Shown here piece after piece: positions 22,968 to 32,718 of a DNA stretch of 64,000 bases (its first letter is position 1; every line of letters begins with the position of its first letter). This DNA comes from Microbacterium sp. Leaf151. GTDB taxonomy: Bacteria; Actinomycetota; Actinomycetes; Actinomycetales; Microbacteriaceae. The stretch is taken from contig NZ_LMOR01000004.1 in NCBI RefSeq assembly GCF_001424225.1, positions 248,001-312,000 on the forward strand, read 5' to 3'. A program made the translations under genes and the position numbers. The notes under the pieces were generated by a model that did not search any database, had not been told where the DNA came from, and saw only the letters and a list, made by a program, of their open reading frames with translations.

Positions 22968-23846
22968 ATGCCAGGACTCGCCGCCCCGCTCATCGCCTGG
23001 TACGGCCAGGCGGCGCGCGACCTCCCCTGGCGGCGAGAGGCGTTCGGGGCGTGGGGCACGCTCGTCAGCGAATTCATGCTGCAGCAGACCCCCGTGGCGC
23101 GGGTCATCCCGCACCTCGAGGCGTGGCTCACGCGGTGGCCGACCCCGACGGATCTGGCCGCCTCGCCGCCCGGAGACGCGGTGACCCAGTGGGCAAACCT
23201 CGGCTATCCCCGTCGAGCGCTGTGGCTGCACCGAGCCGCCGTCGAGATCCGCGACAGGCACGATGGCGTCGTGCCGCGCGATGTCGAGGCGCTCCTCGCC
23301 CTCACCGGCATCGGCGACTACACCGCCCGCGCGGTGGCGGTGTTCGCGTACGGAGATCGGCATCCGGTCGTCGACACCAACACGCGCCGCGTGCTGGCCC
23401 GCGCCGTCGAGGGACGCGCGCAGCCCGGACCGCCCCACCGCCGCGACCTGGAGCGAATGGATGCCGAACTCCCCGACGGCGTCGTCGACGCGGCCATCGT
23501 GAACGCCGCCGCAATGGAGCTCGGCGCAATCGTCTGCACGGCCCGGTCGCCGAAGTGCGAGCTGTGCCCGCTCGCGGCGCAGTGCGCGTGGCGTGCGTCG
23601 GGGTATCCGGAATCCGAGGACAGACGCCGCAAGCAGGCGACCTACGAGGGCAGCGACAGACAGGCGCGCGGTGCGGTGCTGAGGGTGCTCCGTGATGCTG
23701 CGCCCTCGCCCGTGCCGCTGGTGGCGGTGCTGCCCGACTGGCCGGACGCCGCCCAGCGAGATCGCGCGATCGACTCACTCGTGGCTGACGGCCTCGCCGA
23801 AGCGATCGACGGCATCCTGCGCCTCCCGGGCCATCCGGCATCCTGA
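22968..23846 (+). CDS. mutY: A/G-specific adenine glycosylase
   Basis: A 292-residue DNA glycosylase that removes adenine mispaired with 8-oxoguanine. The catalytic Glu35 is in SEFMLQQT, the helix-hairpin-helix is LTGIGDYTARAV, catalytic Asp136 is in PVVDTNTRR, and the iron-sulphur cluster motif is CTARSPKCELCPLAAQC. The C-terminal part after residue 215 is short (about 75 residues) and does not show the NUDIX-like 8-oxoG-reading domain found in E. coli MutY. The gene is read opposite to the flanking truB and rbfA operons and seems monocistronic. Confidence 0.92.
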   Translation: MPGLAAPLIAWYGQAARDLPWRREAFGAWGTLVSEFMLQQTPVARVIPHLEAWLTRWPTPTDLAASPPGDAVTQWANLGYPRRALWLHRAAVEIRDRHDGVVPRDVEALLALTGIGDYTARAVAVFAYGDRHPVVDTNTRRVLARAVEGRAQPGPPHRRDLERMDAELPDGVVDAAIVNAAAMELGAIVCTARSPKCELCPLAAQCAWRASGYPESEDRRRKQATYEGSDRQARGAVLRVLRDAAPSPVPLVAVLPDWPDAAQRDRAIDSLVADGLAEAIDGILRLPGHPAS

Positions 23847-24146
23847 TCCACGGGTTTCGCGTCCCGGGTCCGGCGTCCCACATTCGCGGAGCACGACTCG
23901 CGCGGTGCTGTGCCGCCACGGCCTCCGTAGGGGGCGGCGATCGGGCACGCCGGATTCGTGCTGGTCACACACCTCTGCCCGGCGATCAGCAGATCGCGTG
24001 CCGCCAGCGCACACGTCCTGCGATGACGTTTCCGACGCACGGGACGACCGGCCGGTCCGGAGGATGCCAGACGGGTGAGCCCGGTGACGACGAACGGCCG
24101 GATGCCACCCGCTCGGGGTGGGCATCCGGCCGTCGACGCACCAGGC
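23847..24146. other. Intergenic region between mutY and rbfA (convergent)
   Basis: Three hundred bases between converging genes. Apart from the rbfA terminator at 24094-24133 I see no gene or repeat in it. Confidence 0.6.
24094..24133 (-). terminator. Terminator of rbfA
   Basis: A perfect 13-bp stem ACGGCCGGATGCC/GGCATCCGGCCGT (24094-24106 with 24121-24133), extended inside by ACCC/GGGGT, 14 bases past the rbfA stop codon. Each arm contains the GGATGCC word common in this genome. Confidence 0.8.
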
Positions 24147-24635
24147 TCAGGCCCGCGTGCCGTCCTCGTCGTCGTCGGCGGTGTCGTCCTCGCCGAGGTC
24201 GTCATCGTCTTCGTCGGTGTCGCGCGGCTTGACGTACGGGTCGGCGTCGCCGGCGTACGCGGCCGATGCCGCGAGTCCCGCGACCGACTCGTCGCGCTCA
24301 CGCGCTTCACGCAGGAGCGCGGAGATGTGATCGGCATTCTCGGGGATCGCGTCGAGGATGAACTCGAGCGACGGGGTGAGACGCGTGTTGAGATTCTTTC
24401 CCACCTCGCTGCGCAGCATGCCGGTCGCCGACTTCAGCGCCGCCGCGGTGTCGTTGCGGTGCGCCTCGTCGCCCATGACGGTGTAGAACACCGACGCATG
24501 CTGGAGGTCGCCGGTGACGCGGACGTCGGTGATCGTCACGAATCCGAGCCGCGGGTCGCGCAGCCCCTTCTCGAGCCGCTCAGCGAGCACCACGCGAATG
24601 CGATCGGCCACGCGGGCCTGTCGTTCCCCTGCCAC
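24147..24635 (-). CDS. rbfA: Ribosome-binding factor A
   Basis: A 162-residue protein. The RbfA KH-like domain occupies residues 1-115 (ADRIRVVLAERLEKGLRDPRLGFVTITDVRVTGDL in pattern), which helps mature the 16S rRNA 5' end in the 30S subunit. The tail (about 130-162) is strongly acidic (DEDDDD, EDD, DDDED) and probably disordered. It is the last gene of nusA-ylxR-infB-rbfA but is separated from infB by 215 bases that contain a 22-bp hairpin. Confidence 0.94.
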   Translation of the reverse strand: MAGERQARVADRIRVVLAERLEKGLRDPRLGFVTITDVRVTGDLQHASVFYTVMGDEAHRNDTAAALKSATGMLRSEVGKNLNTRLTPSLEFILDAIPENADHISALLREARERDESVAGLAASAAYAGDADPYVKPRDTDEDDDDLGEDDTADDDEDGTRA

Positions 24636-24737
24636 TGCCTTCTCCTTCTTGTTCCATACCGCCGCGAGTCGAGCGCCCCGCGGCTCATTGCCGAGTGGGA
24701 GGCGCGTCGCGGGGCAACTGCACCAGCGTGGGCCGGA

Positions 24738-24801
24738 GGGGTGTGCATCTCCGAGAGCATCGGGGTAGGGGCCCCGCTCTGCTCTCGGAGATGCACACCC
24801 C
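24738..24801. promoter_or_regulatory. Long perfect hairpin between infB and rbfA
   Basis: A perfect 22-bp stem (738-759 with 780-801 of kilobase 24) encloses a 20-base loop that has its own five-pair stem CGGGG/CCCCG. It is 49 bases after the infB stop codon and about 100 bases before rbfA. There is no T-run on the minus strand, so it may be an RNA processing or attenuation site rather than a simple terminator. Confidence 0.75.
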
Positions 24802-24850
24802 GCAGGCCGAAGCGGGAGCCGCGCCCGGTGGCACGACTCCCGCTCGACGA

Positions 24851-27682
24851 TCAGCCTCGCGGCTTCTCGATGAGTTCCGTCGTTTCGATCTCGTCACCGA
24901 TCTGGATGTCGTTGAACTTGCCGAGACCGATACCGGCCTCGAAGTCCGTACGCACCTCGGTGACGTCGTCCTTGAAGCGGCGCAGCGACTCGATGGCCAG
25001 ACCATCTGCCAGCACGACACCATCGCGGATGACGCGAGCCTTGGCATTGCGCGTGATCGTTCCCGACCGCACGATGACACCGGCGATGTTGCCGAACTTC
25101 GAGGAGCGGAACACCTCGCGGATCTCGGCGACACCCGACTGCACCTCTTCGAACTCCGGCTTGAGCAGGCCCTTGAGCGACTGCTCGACGTCGTCGATCG
25201 CGTTGTAGATGACCGAGTAGAACCGCACGTCGACACCCTCGCGGGCGGCGCGCTCACGGGCCTTCGTGTCGGGACGGACGTTGAAGCCGATCACGATCGC
25301 GTTGTCGATCGTGGCCAGGTTGATGTCCGACTCGGTGATCGCACCCACACCGCGGTGGATGATGCGCAGCTGCACGCTGTCGTCGACCTCGATCTTGAGC
25401 AGCGATTCTTCCAGCGCCTCGACGGCACCGGAGACGTCACCCTTGATGATGAGGTTGAGCGACTCGACCTTGCCCTCTTCGAGAGCGCGGGTGAAGTCCT
25501 CGAGCGAGATGCGCTTGCGGGCCTTGGCCAGCTGGGCGTTGCGCTGTGCGGCTTCACGCTTCTCGGCGATCTGACGGGCGGTGCGGTCTTCCTCGGCGAC
25601 GATGAAGACGTCACCGGCCCGGGGCACGGAGTTCAGACCCTGCACCGACACGGGACGCGAGGGGTAGGCCTCGTCGACGGCGTCGCCGTTCTCGTCCATC
25701 ATCGCGCGGACGCGGCCGTACGCGGTGCCCGCGACGATCGCATCGCCGACGCGCAGCGTTCCCGACTGGATGAGCACCGTGGCCACCGAACCGCGGCCCT
25801 TGTCGAGCTTCGCTTCGATCGCGACACCACGGGCCGCCTTGTTGGGGTTGGCCGTGAGGTCGAGCCCGGCATCGGCGGTGAGCAGCACCGCATCCAGGAG
25901 GGCCTGGATGTTGAGGTTCTCTCGGGCCGACACGTCGACGAACATGACGTCTCCGCCGTACTCCTCGGCGACCAGACCGTACTCGGTGAGCTGCTGGCGC
26001 ACCTTCGCGGGGTTGGCGTCGGGCTTGTCGACCTTGTTGACCGCGACCACGATCGGCACGTTCGCCGCCTGGGCGTGGTTCAGCGCCTCGACCGTCTGGG
26101 GCATGATGCCGTCGTCGGCAGCGACCACGAGGATCGCGATGTCGGTCACCTGCGCACCACGGGCACGCATGGCGGTGAAGGCCTCGTGACCCGGGGTGTC
26201 GATGAAGGTGATCGCGCGCTCGATGCCCTCGTGCTCGGTCCAGATCTGGTACGCACCGATGTGCTGCGTGATGCCACCGGCTTCGCCCGCGACCACGTTG
26301 GTCTGACGGATGGCGTCGAGCAGTCGCGTCTTACCGTGGTCGACGTGACCCATGACGGTGACCACGGGAGGACGGATCTCGAGATCGTCCTCGCTCTCGG
26401 CCTCGAGCTCGGCATCGAGGTCGAGACCGAAGCCCTCGAGGAGCTCCTTGTCTTCGTCCTCGGGCGAGACCATCTGGATCTTGTAGCCGAGCTCGGCGCC
26501 GAGCACCTCGAAGGTGGCCTCGTCGAGCGACTCGGTCGCGGTGGCCATCTCGCCCAGGTTGAACAGGATGGTCACGAGCGTGCCGGGCTGCACGTTGTAG
26601 CCGCGCAGGGCCTCGAGCTTGTCGGCGAAGTCCGAGATCGAGGCACCGCGACGCAGGCGGATGATCTCGCCGTTGCCCTTCGAGACGTTGACGCCGCCGA
26701 CGACCGGCGCCGACCGCATCTCGAATTCCTGCCGCTTCGCACGACGCGACTTGCGCTGCTTCGACTTGCCGCCGCCCTTACCGAAGGCACCCGCGGTTCC
26801 ACCGCCGGGGCCACGGCCGCGACCGCCACCACCGCCGGGGCGACCGGCGAAGCCGCCGCCACCGGGAGCACCGGGGGCGCCACCGGGACGCTGGAAGCCG
26901 CCACCGGCACCGCCGGGACGACCGGGGCCGCCGGGACGCTGCTGGAACGGAGCGCCGCCGGGACGACCGGCACCGCCGGGTCGACCTGCACCACCGGGAC
27001 GCGGGGCGCCCGGACGCGGGGCACCGGGACGCGGAGCCTGCGGGCGGGGGATGTTGCCGGGAGTCGGCCGCTGACCCATGCCCTGCGCCGAGGCGAAGGG
27101 GTTGTTGCCGGGACGGGGACCCGAGGGCCGCTGGCCCATGCCCTGCGCCGAGGCGAACGGGTTGTTGCCGGGACGGGCGCCACCGGGACGCGGGGGCGAG
27201 CTGGGGCCGGGCTTGGGGGCCGTCGAACCCGGGCTCGGCGGCGACGACGGGGTGGCCGGCGAAGCCGCGGCGTCGGCGGCAGGCGCGGCCGCGGGGGCGG
27301 CCGGAGCGGGGGTGGTCTCCGCGGGAGCGGAAGCAGCCGGTGCGGCGGCGGGCTCGGCCGGAGCCGCGGGCTCGGCTGCGGCGGCGGGCTTCGCGGGTCC
27401 GGGACGGGGGCCCGAGGGACGGGCACCGGGGGTCGCCGCGGGACGCGCGGGTCCGGGGCGAGCGCCGGATGCGGGACGCGCCGCGGGCGCGGCGGACTTG
27501 GCATCCGAGGACCCCGAGGAGCTCTCGGCCGCGAGGGCGGCGCGGAGCTTACGAGCCACGGGGGGCTCGATGGTGGATGAGGGGCTCTTGACGAACTCGC
27601 CGAGCTCCTTCAGCTTCGCAAGCGCGACCTTGCTGTCGACGCCGAGCTCGGAAGCGATCTCGTGCACGCGTGGTTTTGCCAC
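24851..27682 (-). CDS. infB: Translation initiation factor IF-2
   Basis: A 943-residue GTPase that brings initiator tRNA to the ribosome. It opens with the IF2-N motif ([14 protein letters not shown]), then has about 300 residues rich in Pro, Gly, Ala and Arg, then the GTPase core with G1 GHVDHGKT (445-452), [13 protein letters not shown], and the C-terminal domains. The linker contains a 20-residue duplication ([16 protein letters not shown] unit twice) encoded by a 60-base repeat. The start is GTG with AGGAG five bases before it. It lies 93 bases after ylxR in the nusA operon. Confidence 0.97.
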   Translation of the reverse strand: MAKPRVHEIASELGVDSKVALAKLKELGEFVKSPSSTIEPPVARKLRAALAAESSSGSSDAKSAAPAARPASGARPGPARPAATPGARPSGPRPGPAKPAAAAEPAAPAEPAAAPAASAPAETTPAPAAPAAAPAADAAASPATPSSPPSPGSTAPKPGPSSPPRPGGARPGNNPFASAQGMGQRPSGPRPGNNPFASAQGMGQRPTPGNIPRPQAPRPGAPRPGAPRPGGAGRPGGAGRPGGAPFQQRPGGPGRPGGAGGGFQRPGGAPGAPGGGGFAGRPGGGGGRGRGPGGGTAGAFGKGGGKSKQRKSRRAKRQEFEMRSAPVVGGVNVSKGNGEIIRLRRGASISDFADKLEALRGYNVQPGTLVTILFNLGEMATATESLDEATFEVLGAELGYKIQMVSPEDEDKELLEGFGLDLDAELEAESEDDLEIRPPVVTVMGHVDHGKTRLLDAIRQTNVVAGEAGGITQHIGAYQIWTEHEGIERAITFIDTPGHEAFTAMRARGAQVTDIAILVVAADDGIMPQTVEALNHAQAANVPIVVAVNKVDKPDANPAKVRQQLTEYGLVAEEYGGDVMFVDVSARENLNIQALLDAVLLTADAGLDLTANPNKAARGVAIEAKLDKGRGSVATVLIQSGTLRVGDAIVAGTAYGRVRAMMDENGDAVDEAYPSRPVSVQGLNSVPRAGDVFIVAEEDRTARQIAEKREAAQRNAQLAKARKRISLEDFTRALEEGKVESLNLIIKGDVSGAVEALEESLLKIEVDDSVQLRIIHRGVGAITESDINLATIDNAIVIGFNVRPDTKARERAAREGVDVRFYSVIYNAIDDVEQSLKGLLKPEFEEVQSGVAEIREVFRSSKFGNIAGVIVRSGTITRNAKARVIRDGVVLADGLAIESLRRFKDDVTEVRTDFEAGIGLGKFNDIQIGDEIETTELIEKPRG
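27066..27177. repeat. 60-bp period duplication in the infB linker
   Basis: Bases 27066-27117 and 27126-27177 are the same at 50 of 52 positions, with a 60-base period. They encode two copies of the [14 protein letters not shown] unit. Confidence 0.9.
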
Positions 27683-27775
27683 AATTCTCCTGTCTGAGGG
27701 CCTACCCCGGACAGGGCAGACCGCTAGTTGCGGACGGGTCTCATTTCGAGCCGTTCACTTCGTGTCCATAGCCGT

Positions 27776-28027
27776 TCAGCCTTTTCGCTGGAGGTGTGAT
27801 TCGAAGGTCTGCGTGTCAAGCGGGCCTGACACACGCAATGCTCGTACGAAGGCGCGACGCGTGAGAGCTTTCCTCACGCACGCGTCCGTCTCGTGCACCC
27901 ACGCTCCCCGTCCCGGAAGGACCGCTCGCTCGTCAGCGACGAGCATCGATCCGTGGGCGACCACACGCAGAAGCGATGATCGGGGGGCGCGTGCGCGGCA
28001 TCCGACGCACGTTCGTACTGGTTCCAT
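27776..28027 (-). CDS. ylxR: YlxR family RNA-binding protein (DUF448)
   Basis: An 83-residue basic protein with the family motif RTCVGCR near the N-terminus and GRGAWVH in the middle. YlxR proteins bind RNA and are usually encoded between nusA and infB, as here (33 bases after nusA, 93 before infB). The ATG is at 28027. Confidence 0.92.
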   Translation of the reverse strand: MEPVRTCVGCRARAPRSSLLRVVAHGSMLVADERAVLPGRGAWVHETDACVRKALTRRAFVRALRVSGPLDTQTFESHLQRKG

Positions 28028-28060
28028 CGTACACCTCGCCGTCGCCCCAGCGACGGACGC

Positions 28061-29050
28061 TCAGTTGTCTTCGAGGATGCTGTCGGGCTGGATGTCGATC
28101 TTCGCGCCGGTCAGCTTGGCGGCGAGGCGGGCGTTCTGCCCCTCTTTGCCGATGGCGAGCGACAGCTGGTAGTCGGGCACCAGAGCGCGAACGGCCTTGG
28201 TGGAGGCGTCGAGGACGAACGACGACGTCACCTTGGCGGGCGACAGGGCGTTCGCGACGAAGCGGGGCAGCTCGGCGTCGTAGTCGATGATGTCGATCTT
28301 CTCGCCCGCGAGCTCTTCGGTGACCGCGCGGACGCGGCGGCCCAGCTCGCCGATGCAGGCGCCCTTGGCGTTGACCGTCGGGTCGTTCGCCTTGACGGCG
28401 ATCTTCGAACGGTGGCCGGCCTCGCGGGCGAGCGACACGATCTCGACGAGACCCGCGGCGATCTCGGGGACCTCGAGCGCGAAGAGCTTGCGCACCAGGC
28501 CGGGGTGCGTGCGCGACACCGTGATCTGCGGACCCTTGTTGCCCTTGGAGACGCTGGTGACGTACACGCGCAGACGCGAACCGTGCGCGTACGTCTCGCC
28601 GGGCACCTGCTCCTCGGGCGGGAGGATCGCCTCGACGGTGCCGAGGTCGACGTGCACCATGCGCGGGTTCGGACCCTGCTGCACGACACCCGCGACGATG
28701 TCCCCCTCTTTTCCTCGGAACTCCCCCAGCACGGCGTCGTCGGCGATGTCGCGGAGGCGCTGGCTGATGACCTGCTTCGCAGCGAACGCCGCGATGCGGC
28801 CGAAGTCATCGGGCGCCTGCTCCTCTTCGCCGATGACGGCGCCCTCTTCGTCGGTGACGGGGGTGAAGATGCCCACGTGACCGGTCTTGCGATCGAGCGT
28901 CGCGCGCGCACCCTCGGGGATCTCACCGCTGGGCGAGATGTGCTTCGCGTAGGCGGTCAGGATCGCCTGCTCGATGATGCGCGCGAGTTCATCGAAGGGG
29001 ATCTCCTTCTCGCGTTCGATCGTCTTGAGAAGTGCGAGATCGATGTCCAC
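28061..29050 (-). CDS. nusA: Transcription termination/antitermination factor NusA
   Basis: A 329-residue NusA: an N-terminal RNA polymerase-binding domain (1-115), an S1 domain (about 125-195, GDIVAGVVQQG), and two KH domains (GACIGELGRRVRAV and LAIGKEGQNARLAAKLTG). It lacks the acidic repeats seen in E. coli NusA, as usual for Gram-positives. The start is GTG with GGAGG six bases upstream. The usual upstream neighbour rimP is missing here; an HD-domain gene stands in that place. Confidence 0.96.
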   Translation of the reverse strand: MDIDLALLKTIEREKEIPFDELARIIEQAILTAYAKHISPSGEIPEGARATLDRKTGHVGIFTPVTDEEGAVIGEEEQAPDDFGRIAAFAAKQVISQRLRDIADDAVLGEFRGKEGDIVAGVVQQGPNPRMVHVDLGTVEAILPPEEQVPGETYAHGSRLRVYVTSVSKGNKGPQITVSRTHPGLVRKLFALEVPEIAAGLVEIVSLAREAGHRSKIAVKANDPTVNAKGACIGELGRRVRAVTEELAGEKIDIIDYDAELPRFVANALSPAKVTSSFVLDASTKAVRALVPDYQLSLAIGKEGQNARLAAKLTGAKIDIQPDSILEDN

Positions 29051-29167
29051 AAGGCCCTCCGTTATTCAGCTCTCGTCGACGCGACCGGCGCCGACAACCC
29101 TCCTACGATACCCGGGATGCCGTCTCGCCCGCGACCCGGTGGCGGTCCGGTCTCCTCTCGTCAGCCC

Positions 29168-29770
29168 TCACACGCGCTCGAGCGGGTTCCCTGCGAGCTT
29201 CGCCACCACTCCCCCGTCGACGAGCCGCCGCGCTGCGGTGTCGGGCTTTCGCGATGCCTGATCGACGACGCACGCGCCGAACTCCGCGGCCAGAGCGCCG
29301 CGGGGGTGCGCTACGAGCACCTCGCGGAGGAACGAGGCAGGCAGGGCGTCGGGGCGCGACCCCGAGATGTCGAGGGCGGTCGCCGTCTCGAGCAGGTGGC
29401 CCTCGGCATCCATCGACGGATCCACGCTCGGCCAGTTGTGACGCACGATCACCTCCAACACGCGTTCCCGCCGCTCGCGCGGCCACCCGGCCCCGGCCGT
29501 GAGGGCGATGCCGACGTGGCCACCCGCGTGCTCGTACGACAGCGAGTGGTTGTCGAACTCGGTGACGGTGCCGATGTCGTGGAGCAGGGCGGAAACGTAG
29601 AGCAGTTCGTGGTCGACGCCCGTGATGCCGTCTACGAGGGCGAACGCCTCTGCCCACAGCCACGAACGCAGCGCGTGTGCGGTGAGGGCGGGCGTCTGGT
29701 ACTCGGTCGCCAGCGCCAGAGCGCCGCGGGCGGCGAGGGTGTCGGGCACGGGGATGTCGCTGATGCGCAC
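29168..29770 (-). CDS. HD-domain hydrolase
   Basis: A 200-residue protein with an HD phosphohydrolase domain. His32 (TAHALRSW), the His64-Asp65 pair in ALLHDIG, and a later Asp in TALDIS give the metal-binding set. EHAGGHVGIALTAG and VIVRHNWPS resemble cyanamide hydratase or YpgQ-like HD proteins. The substrate cannot be told. The start is GTG with GGAGG four bases before. It lies 117 bases upstream of nusA. Confidence 0.85.
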   Translation of the reverse strand: MRISDIPVPDTLAARGALALATEYQTPALTAHALRSWLWAEAFALVDGITGVDHELLYVSALLHDIGTVTEFDNHSLSYEHAGGHVGIALTAGAGWPRERRERVLEVIVRHNWPSVDPSMDAEGHLLETATALDISGSRPDALPASFLREVLVAHPRGALAAEFGACVVDQASRKPDTAARRLVDGGVVAKLAGNPLERV

Positions 29771-30038
29771 GGAGCCTCCGGGGGTCGGGTGGTTCCCACT
29801 CTGCCGCGACCACGCCGCGAACGGCGCATTCCCGGCAGCCAGCCGTCGGCGCCTTCCTGCCAGAGCACCGTGCACGACGCAGGAGGTCGGCCGGGGGCTT
29901 CGCCTCGTTCCGCGCCCGGGGCGGCGCGGAACCCGCGTCGGCAGAAACGAATGCCGTGGCGCCGAGGCCCCGGCATGCTGCCCTCGTGTCAGAAGAGACC
30001 GGATGCCGCGACCCTCAGGCCGCGGCATCCGGAGCACG
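29771..30038. other. Intergenic region between the HD gene and glgP
   Basis: These 268 bases hold the glgP terminator (29999-30032) and presumably the HD gene promoter. I see no gene. Confidence 0.5.
29999..30032 (-). terminator. Terminator of glgP
   Basis: A perfect 12-bp stem CCGGATGCCGCG/CGCGGCATCCGG (29999-30010 with 30021-30032), seven bases past the glgP stop codon. The arms contain GGATGCC. Confidence 0.8.
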
Positions 30039-32537
30039 TCAGCTGATCGGCGTGGCGTGCCAGATGCGGTCGAGGTAATCGCGCATGGCGCGATCGGACG
30101 AGAAGTAGCCGCTCCGCGCGACGTTGAGAATGGCCGAGCGCACCCAGGCATCCTGGTCGGCGTACGCGGCATCGACGCGACCCTGCGCGTCGAGGTACGA
30201 CCGGAAGTCGGCGAGCGCCATGAAGCGGTCGTCGTAGAGCAGGTTCGACACGAGCGGCTCGAAGATCGAACGGTCTCCGTCGGAGAACGCTCCGGATGCG
30301 ATCAGATCGATGGCGCGACGGAGTTCGTCGTCTTCCTGGTAGAAGTCGGCGGGGCGGTAGCCCTCGGTCCACAGCGCCTCGACCTCGGGTTCGCTCATAC
30401 CGAACAGGAAGAAGTTGTCGTCGCCGACGAGCTTGCGGATCTCGACGTTCGCGCCGTCGTCGGTGCCGATGGTGAGGGCACCGTTCAGCGCCAGCTTCAT
30501 GTTTCCCGTGCCCGACGCCTCCTTGCCGGCGAGCGAGATCTGCTCCGACAGGTCGGCGGCCGGGATGATGCGCTCAGCGAGGGTGACGTTGTAGTTGGCG
30601 GGGTAGAGCACCTTGAGCTTGCCCTTGACGCGTTCGTCGGTGCTCACGACCTCGCCGACGGCGTTGATCAGGTGGATGATGCGCTTGGCCATGCCGTAAC
30701 CGGGGGCGGCCTTGGCGCCGAAGAGGAACGTGCGCGGCTGCACGGCATCCACGTCGAGACGGCCCGACACGATGCCCTCGTAGGTGCTGACGATGTGCAG
30801 CACCTTCAGCGTCTGGCGCTTGTATTCGTGCAGGCGCTTGATCATCACGTCGAGCATGTGACCGTCGTCGAGCGGGGCTTCCCCCCGCGCCTCCAGCACG
30901 CGGCTCAGGCGGCGCTTGTTCGAGGCCTTCACCGCCGCGAAGCGCTCGCGGAAGTCGTCGTCGTCGGCGAGGGCCTCCAGGCCCCGGAGCCGCTCGAGGT
31001 CGACGGTCCAGCCCGCGCCGAGGGCCTCGGTGATGAGGTCGGACAGCTCGGGGTTGGCCAAACGCAGGAACCGGCGGGGCGTGACGCCGTTGGTGACGTT
31101 GGTGAACTTATCCGGCCACATCTCGGCGAAGTCCTTGAGCACGTTGTCGCGCAGCAGCTGGGAGTGGAGCTCGGCGACACCGTTGACCTTGGAACCGGCG
31201 ACCGTGGCGAGGTACGCCATCCGCACGGAGCGGGAGGGGTGCTCGCCGATGATCGACATGTTGCGGATGAGCATCTCGTCGTCGCCGAAACGCTCGCGCA
31301 CCTCGAGGAGGAACTCGTCGTTGATGCGGTAGATGATCTCCAGGTGCCGCGGCAGCAGACGCCCCAGCAGGTCGACCGACCAGACTTCGAGCGCCTCGGG
31401 CAGCAACGTGTGGCACGTGTACGCGAAGCACTTCTGCGTGATGGCCCACGCGGCATCCCATTCGAGCTTCTTCTCGTCGACCAGGACGCGCATGAGCTCG
31501 GGGACGCCGATGACGGGGTGGGTGTCGTTGAGCTGGAAGATGACGCGCTCGGGCAGCTTCTCGATGTCGAAGTCGTCGGGCAGCACGTTCCCGATGAAGT
31601 CGGCGATCGAGGCGGCGACGAAGAAGTACTGCTGCTGGAGACGGAGCTCTTTGCCCTGGGGGGTGGAGTCCTCGGGGTAGAGCACCTTGGAGATGTTCTC
31701 GGCGAAGGTCTGCGCGCGCACCGACTGCACGTAGTCACCGGAGTTGAAGGTGTGCAGGTCGAAGGCGTTGGTGGCCACCGCGCGCCACAGGCGCAGGGTG
31801 TTGACGCGTCCGTTGTGGTAGCCGGGCACCATCATGTTGTACGGCACCGCGAGGACGTTCCACTCGGGGACCCAGCGGGTGCGCTCGACCCCGTCGTCGT
31901 CGTAGGTCTCGGTGGTGCCGGCGAACGAGATGGTCTGCGCCGCCTCGGGGTGGGCGAAGTCCCACGGCGAGCCCATGCGCAGCCACGCGTCGGGCTGCTC
32001 GATCTGCTGACCGTCGGCGAAGGCCTGACGGAAGATGCCGTACTCGTAGCGGATGCCGTAACCGATCGTCGGCACGCTCATGGTCGCGAGCGAGTCGATG
32101 AAGCAGGCGGCCAAGCGTCCGAGACCGCCGTTGCCGAGACCGGGCTCGATCTCGACCTGGCGCAGGTCGTCGATGTCGATACCGCACTGCGCGAGCGCCT
32201 CGGTAGCGATGTCGGTCAAGCGCGAGGCGAGCAGGTTGTTGTCGAGCTGGCGGCCCAGCAGGTACTCCGCCGAGAGGTAGCAGACGGTCTTGTTCTGCTG
32301 GGCCTTCTGCTGCGCCCGATCGTCGAACCACCGCGCCATGAGGTAGTCGCGCACCGTGTACGCGAGCGCGAGGTACTGGTCGTTGACGTCGGAGGCCGAC
32401 AGCGTGACACCCTGATCGAAGTTCAGGTTCTGGAGGAACTGTTTCGCGAACCCGTCGACGGATGCCGCGGGGGCGACGACGGGCGCGATGGCCAGCGGGT
32501 GGGTGGGGCGCAGCTCAGAGGTGTTCTCGGGCACCAT
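30039..32537 (-). CDS. glgP: Glycogen/starch phosphorylase
   Basis: An 832-residue GT35 phosphorylase that releases glucose 1-phosphate from alpha-1,4-glucans. The pyridoxal phosphate lysine is Lys681 in EASGTGNMKLALNG. Other family blocks are SAEYLLGRQLDNNL, GNGGLGRLAACFIDS, FQLNDTHPVIGVPE and KRLHEYKRQTL. Length and collinearity match the E. coli GlgP/MalP type rather than the short actinobacterial GlgP. I chose the ATG of MVPENTSEL; an in-frame upstream extension is arginine-rich and unlikely. No other glycogen genes are close. Confidence 0.95.
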   Translation of the reverse strand: MVPENTSELRPTHPLAIAPVVAPAASVDGFAKQFLQNLNFDQGVTLSASDVNDQYLALAYTVRDYLMARWFDDRAQQKAQQNKTVCYLSAEYLLGRQLDNNLLASRLTDIATEALAQCGIDIDDLRQVEIEPGLGNGGLGRLAACFIDSLATMSVPTIGYGIRYEYGIFRQAFADGQQIEQPDAWLRMGSPWDFAHPEAAQTISFAGTTETYDDDGVERTRWVPEWNVLAVPYNMMVPGYHNGRVNTLRLWRAVATNAFDLHTFNSGDYVQSVRAQTFAENISKVLYPEDSTPQGKELRLQQQYFFVAASIADFIGNVLPDDFDIEKLPERVIFQLNDTHPVIGVPELMRVLVDEKKLEWDAAWAITQKCFAYTCHTLLPEALEVWSVDLLGRLLPRHLEIIYRINDEFLLEVRERFGDDEMLIRNMSIIGEHPSRSVRMAYLATVAGSKVNGVAELHSQLLRDNVLKDFAEMWPDKFTNVTNGVTPRRFLRLANPELSDLITEALGAGWTVDLERLRGLEALADDDDFRERFAAVKASNKRRLSRVLEARGEAPLDDGHMLDVMIKRLHEYKRQTLKVLHIVSTYEGIVSGRLDVDAVQPRTFLFGAKAAPGYGMAKRIIHLINAVGEVVSTDERVKGKLKVLYPANYNVTLAERIIPAADLSEQISLAGKEASGTGNMKLALNGALTIGTDDGANVEIRKLVGDDNFFLFGMSEPEVEALWTEGYRPADFYQEDDELRRAIDLIASGAFSDGDRSIFEPLVSNLLYDDRFMALADFRSYLDAQGRVDAAYADQDAWVRSAILNVARSGYFSSDRAMRDYLDRIWHATPIS

Positions 32538-32718
32538 CCGACCGTAATGAGTCGCGCGCCGCGGCGCCAAGGCGGAACGGGAACGACACACGATCTTCAC
32601 CCATTCGCCGCATTCCTTGAAGGAACCCCACAGGTGCTCTCACCCTCCTCCCCATGGGGGCCCGTCCCCCGAGCGCAAGCGAGTGGCGCGGTGCGGCACG
32701 AGGCCGTACGGTTCCGGG

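Noticed and set aside
24695..27580. 961-codon plus-strand frame opposite infB
   Set aside because: It mirrors infB; repeats such as TGATGA reflect the Ala/Pro-rich IF-2 linker, not a protein family.
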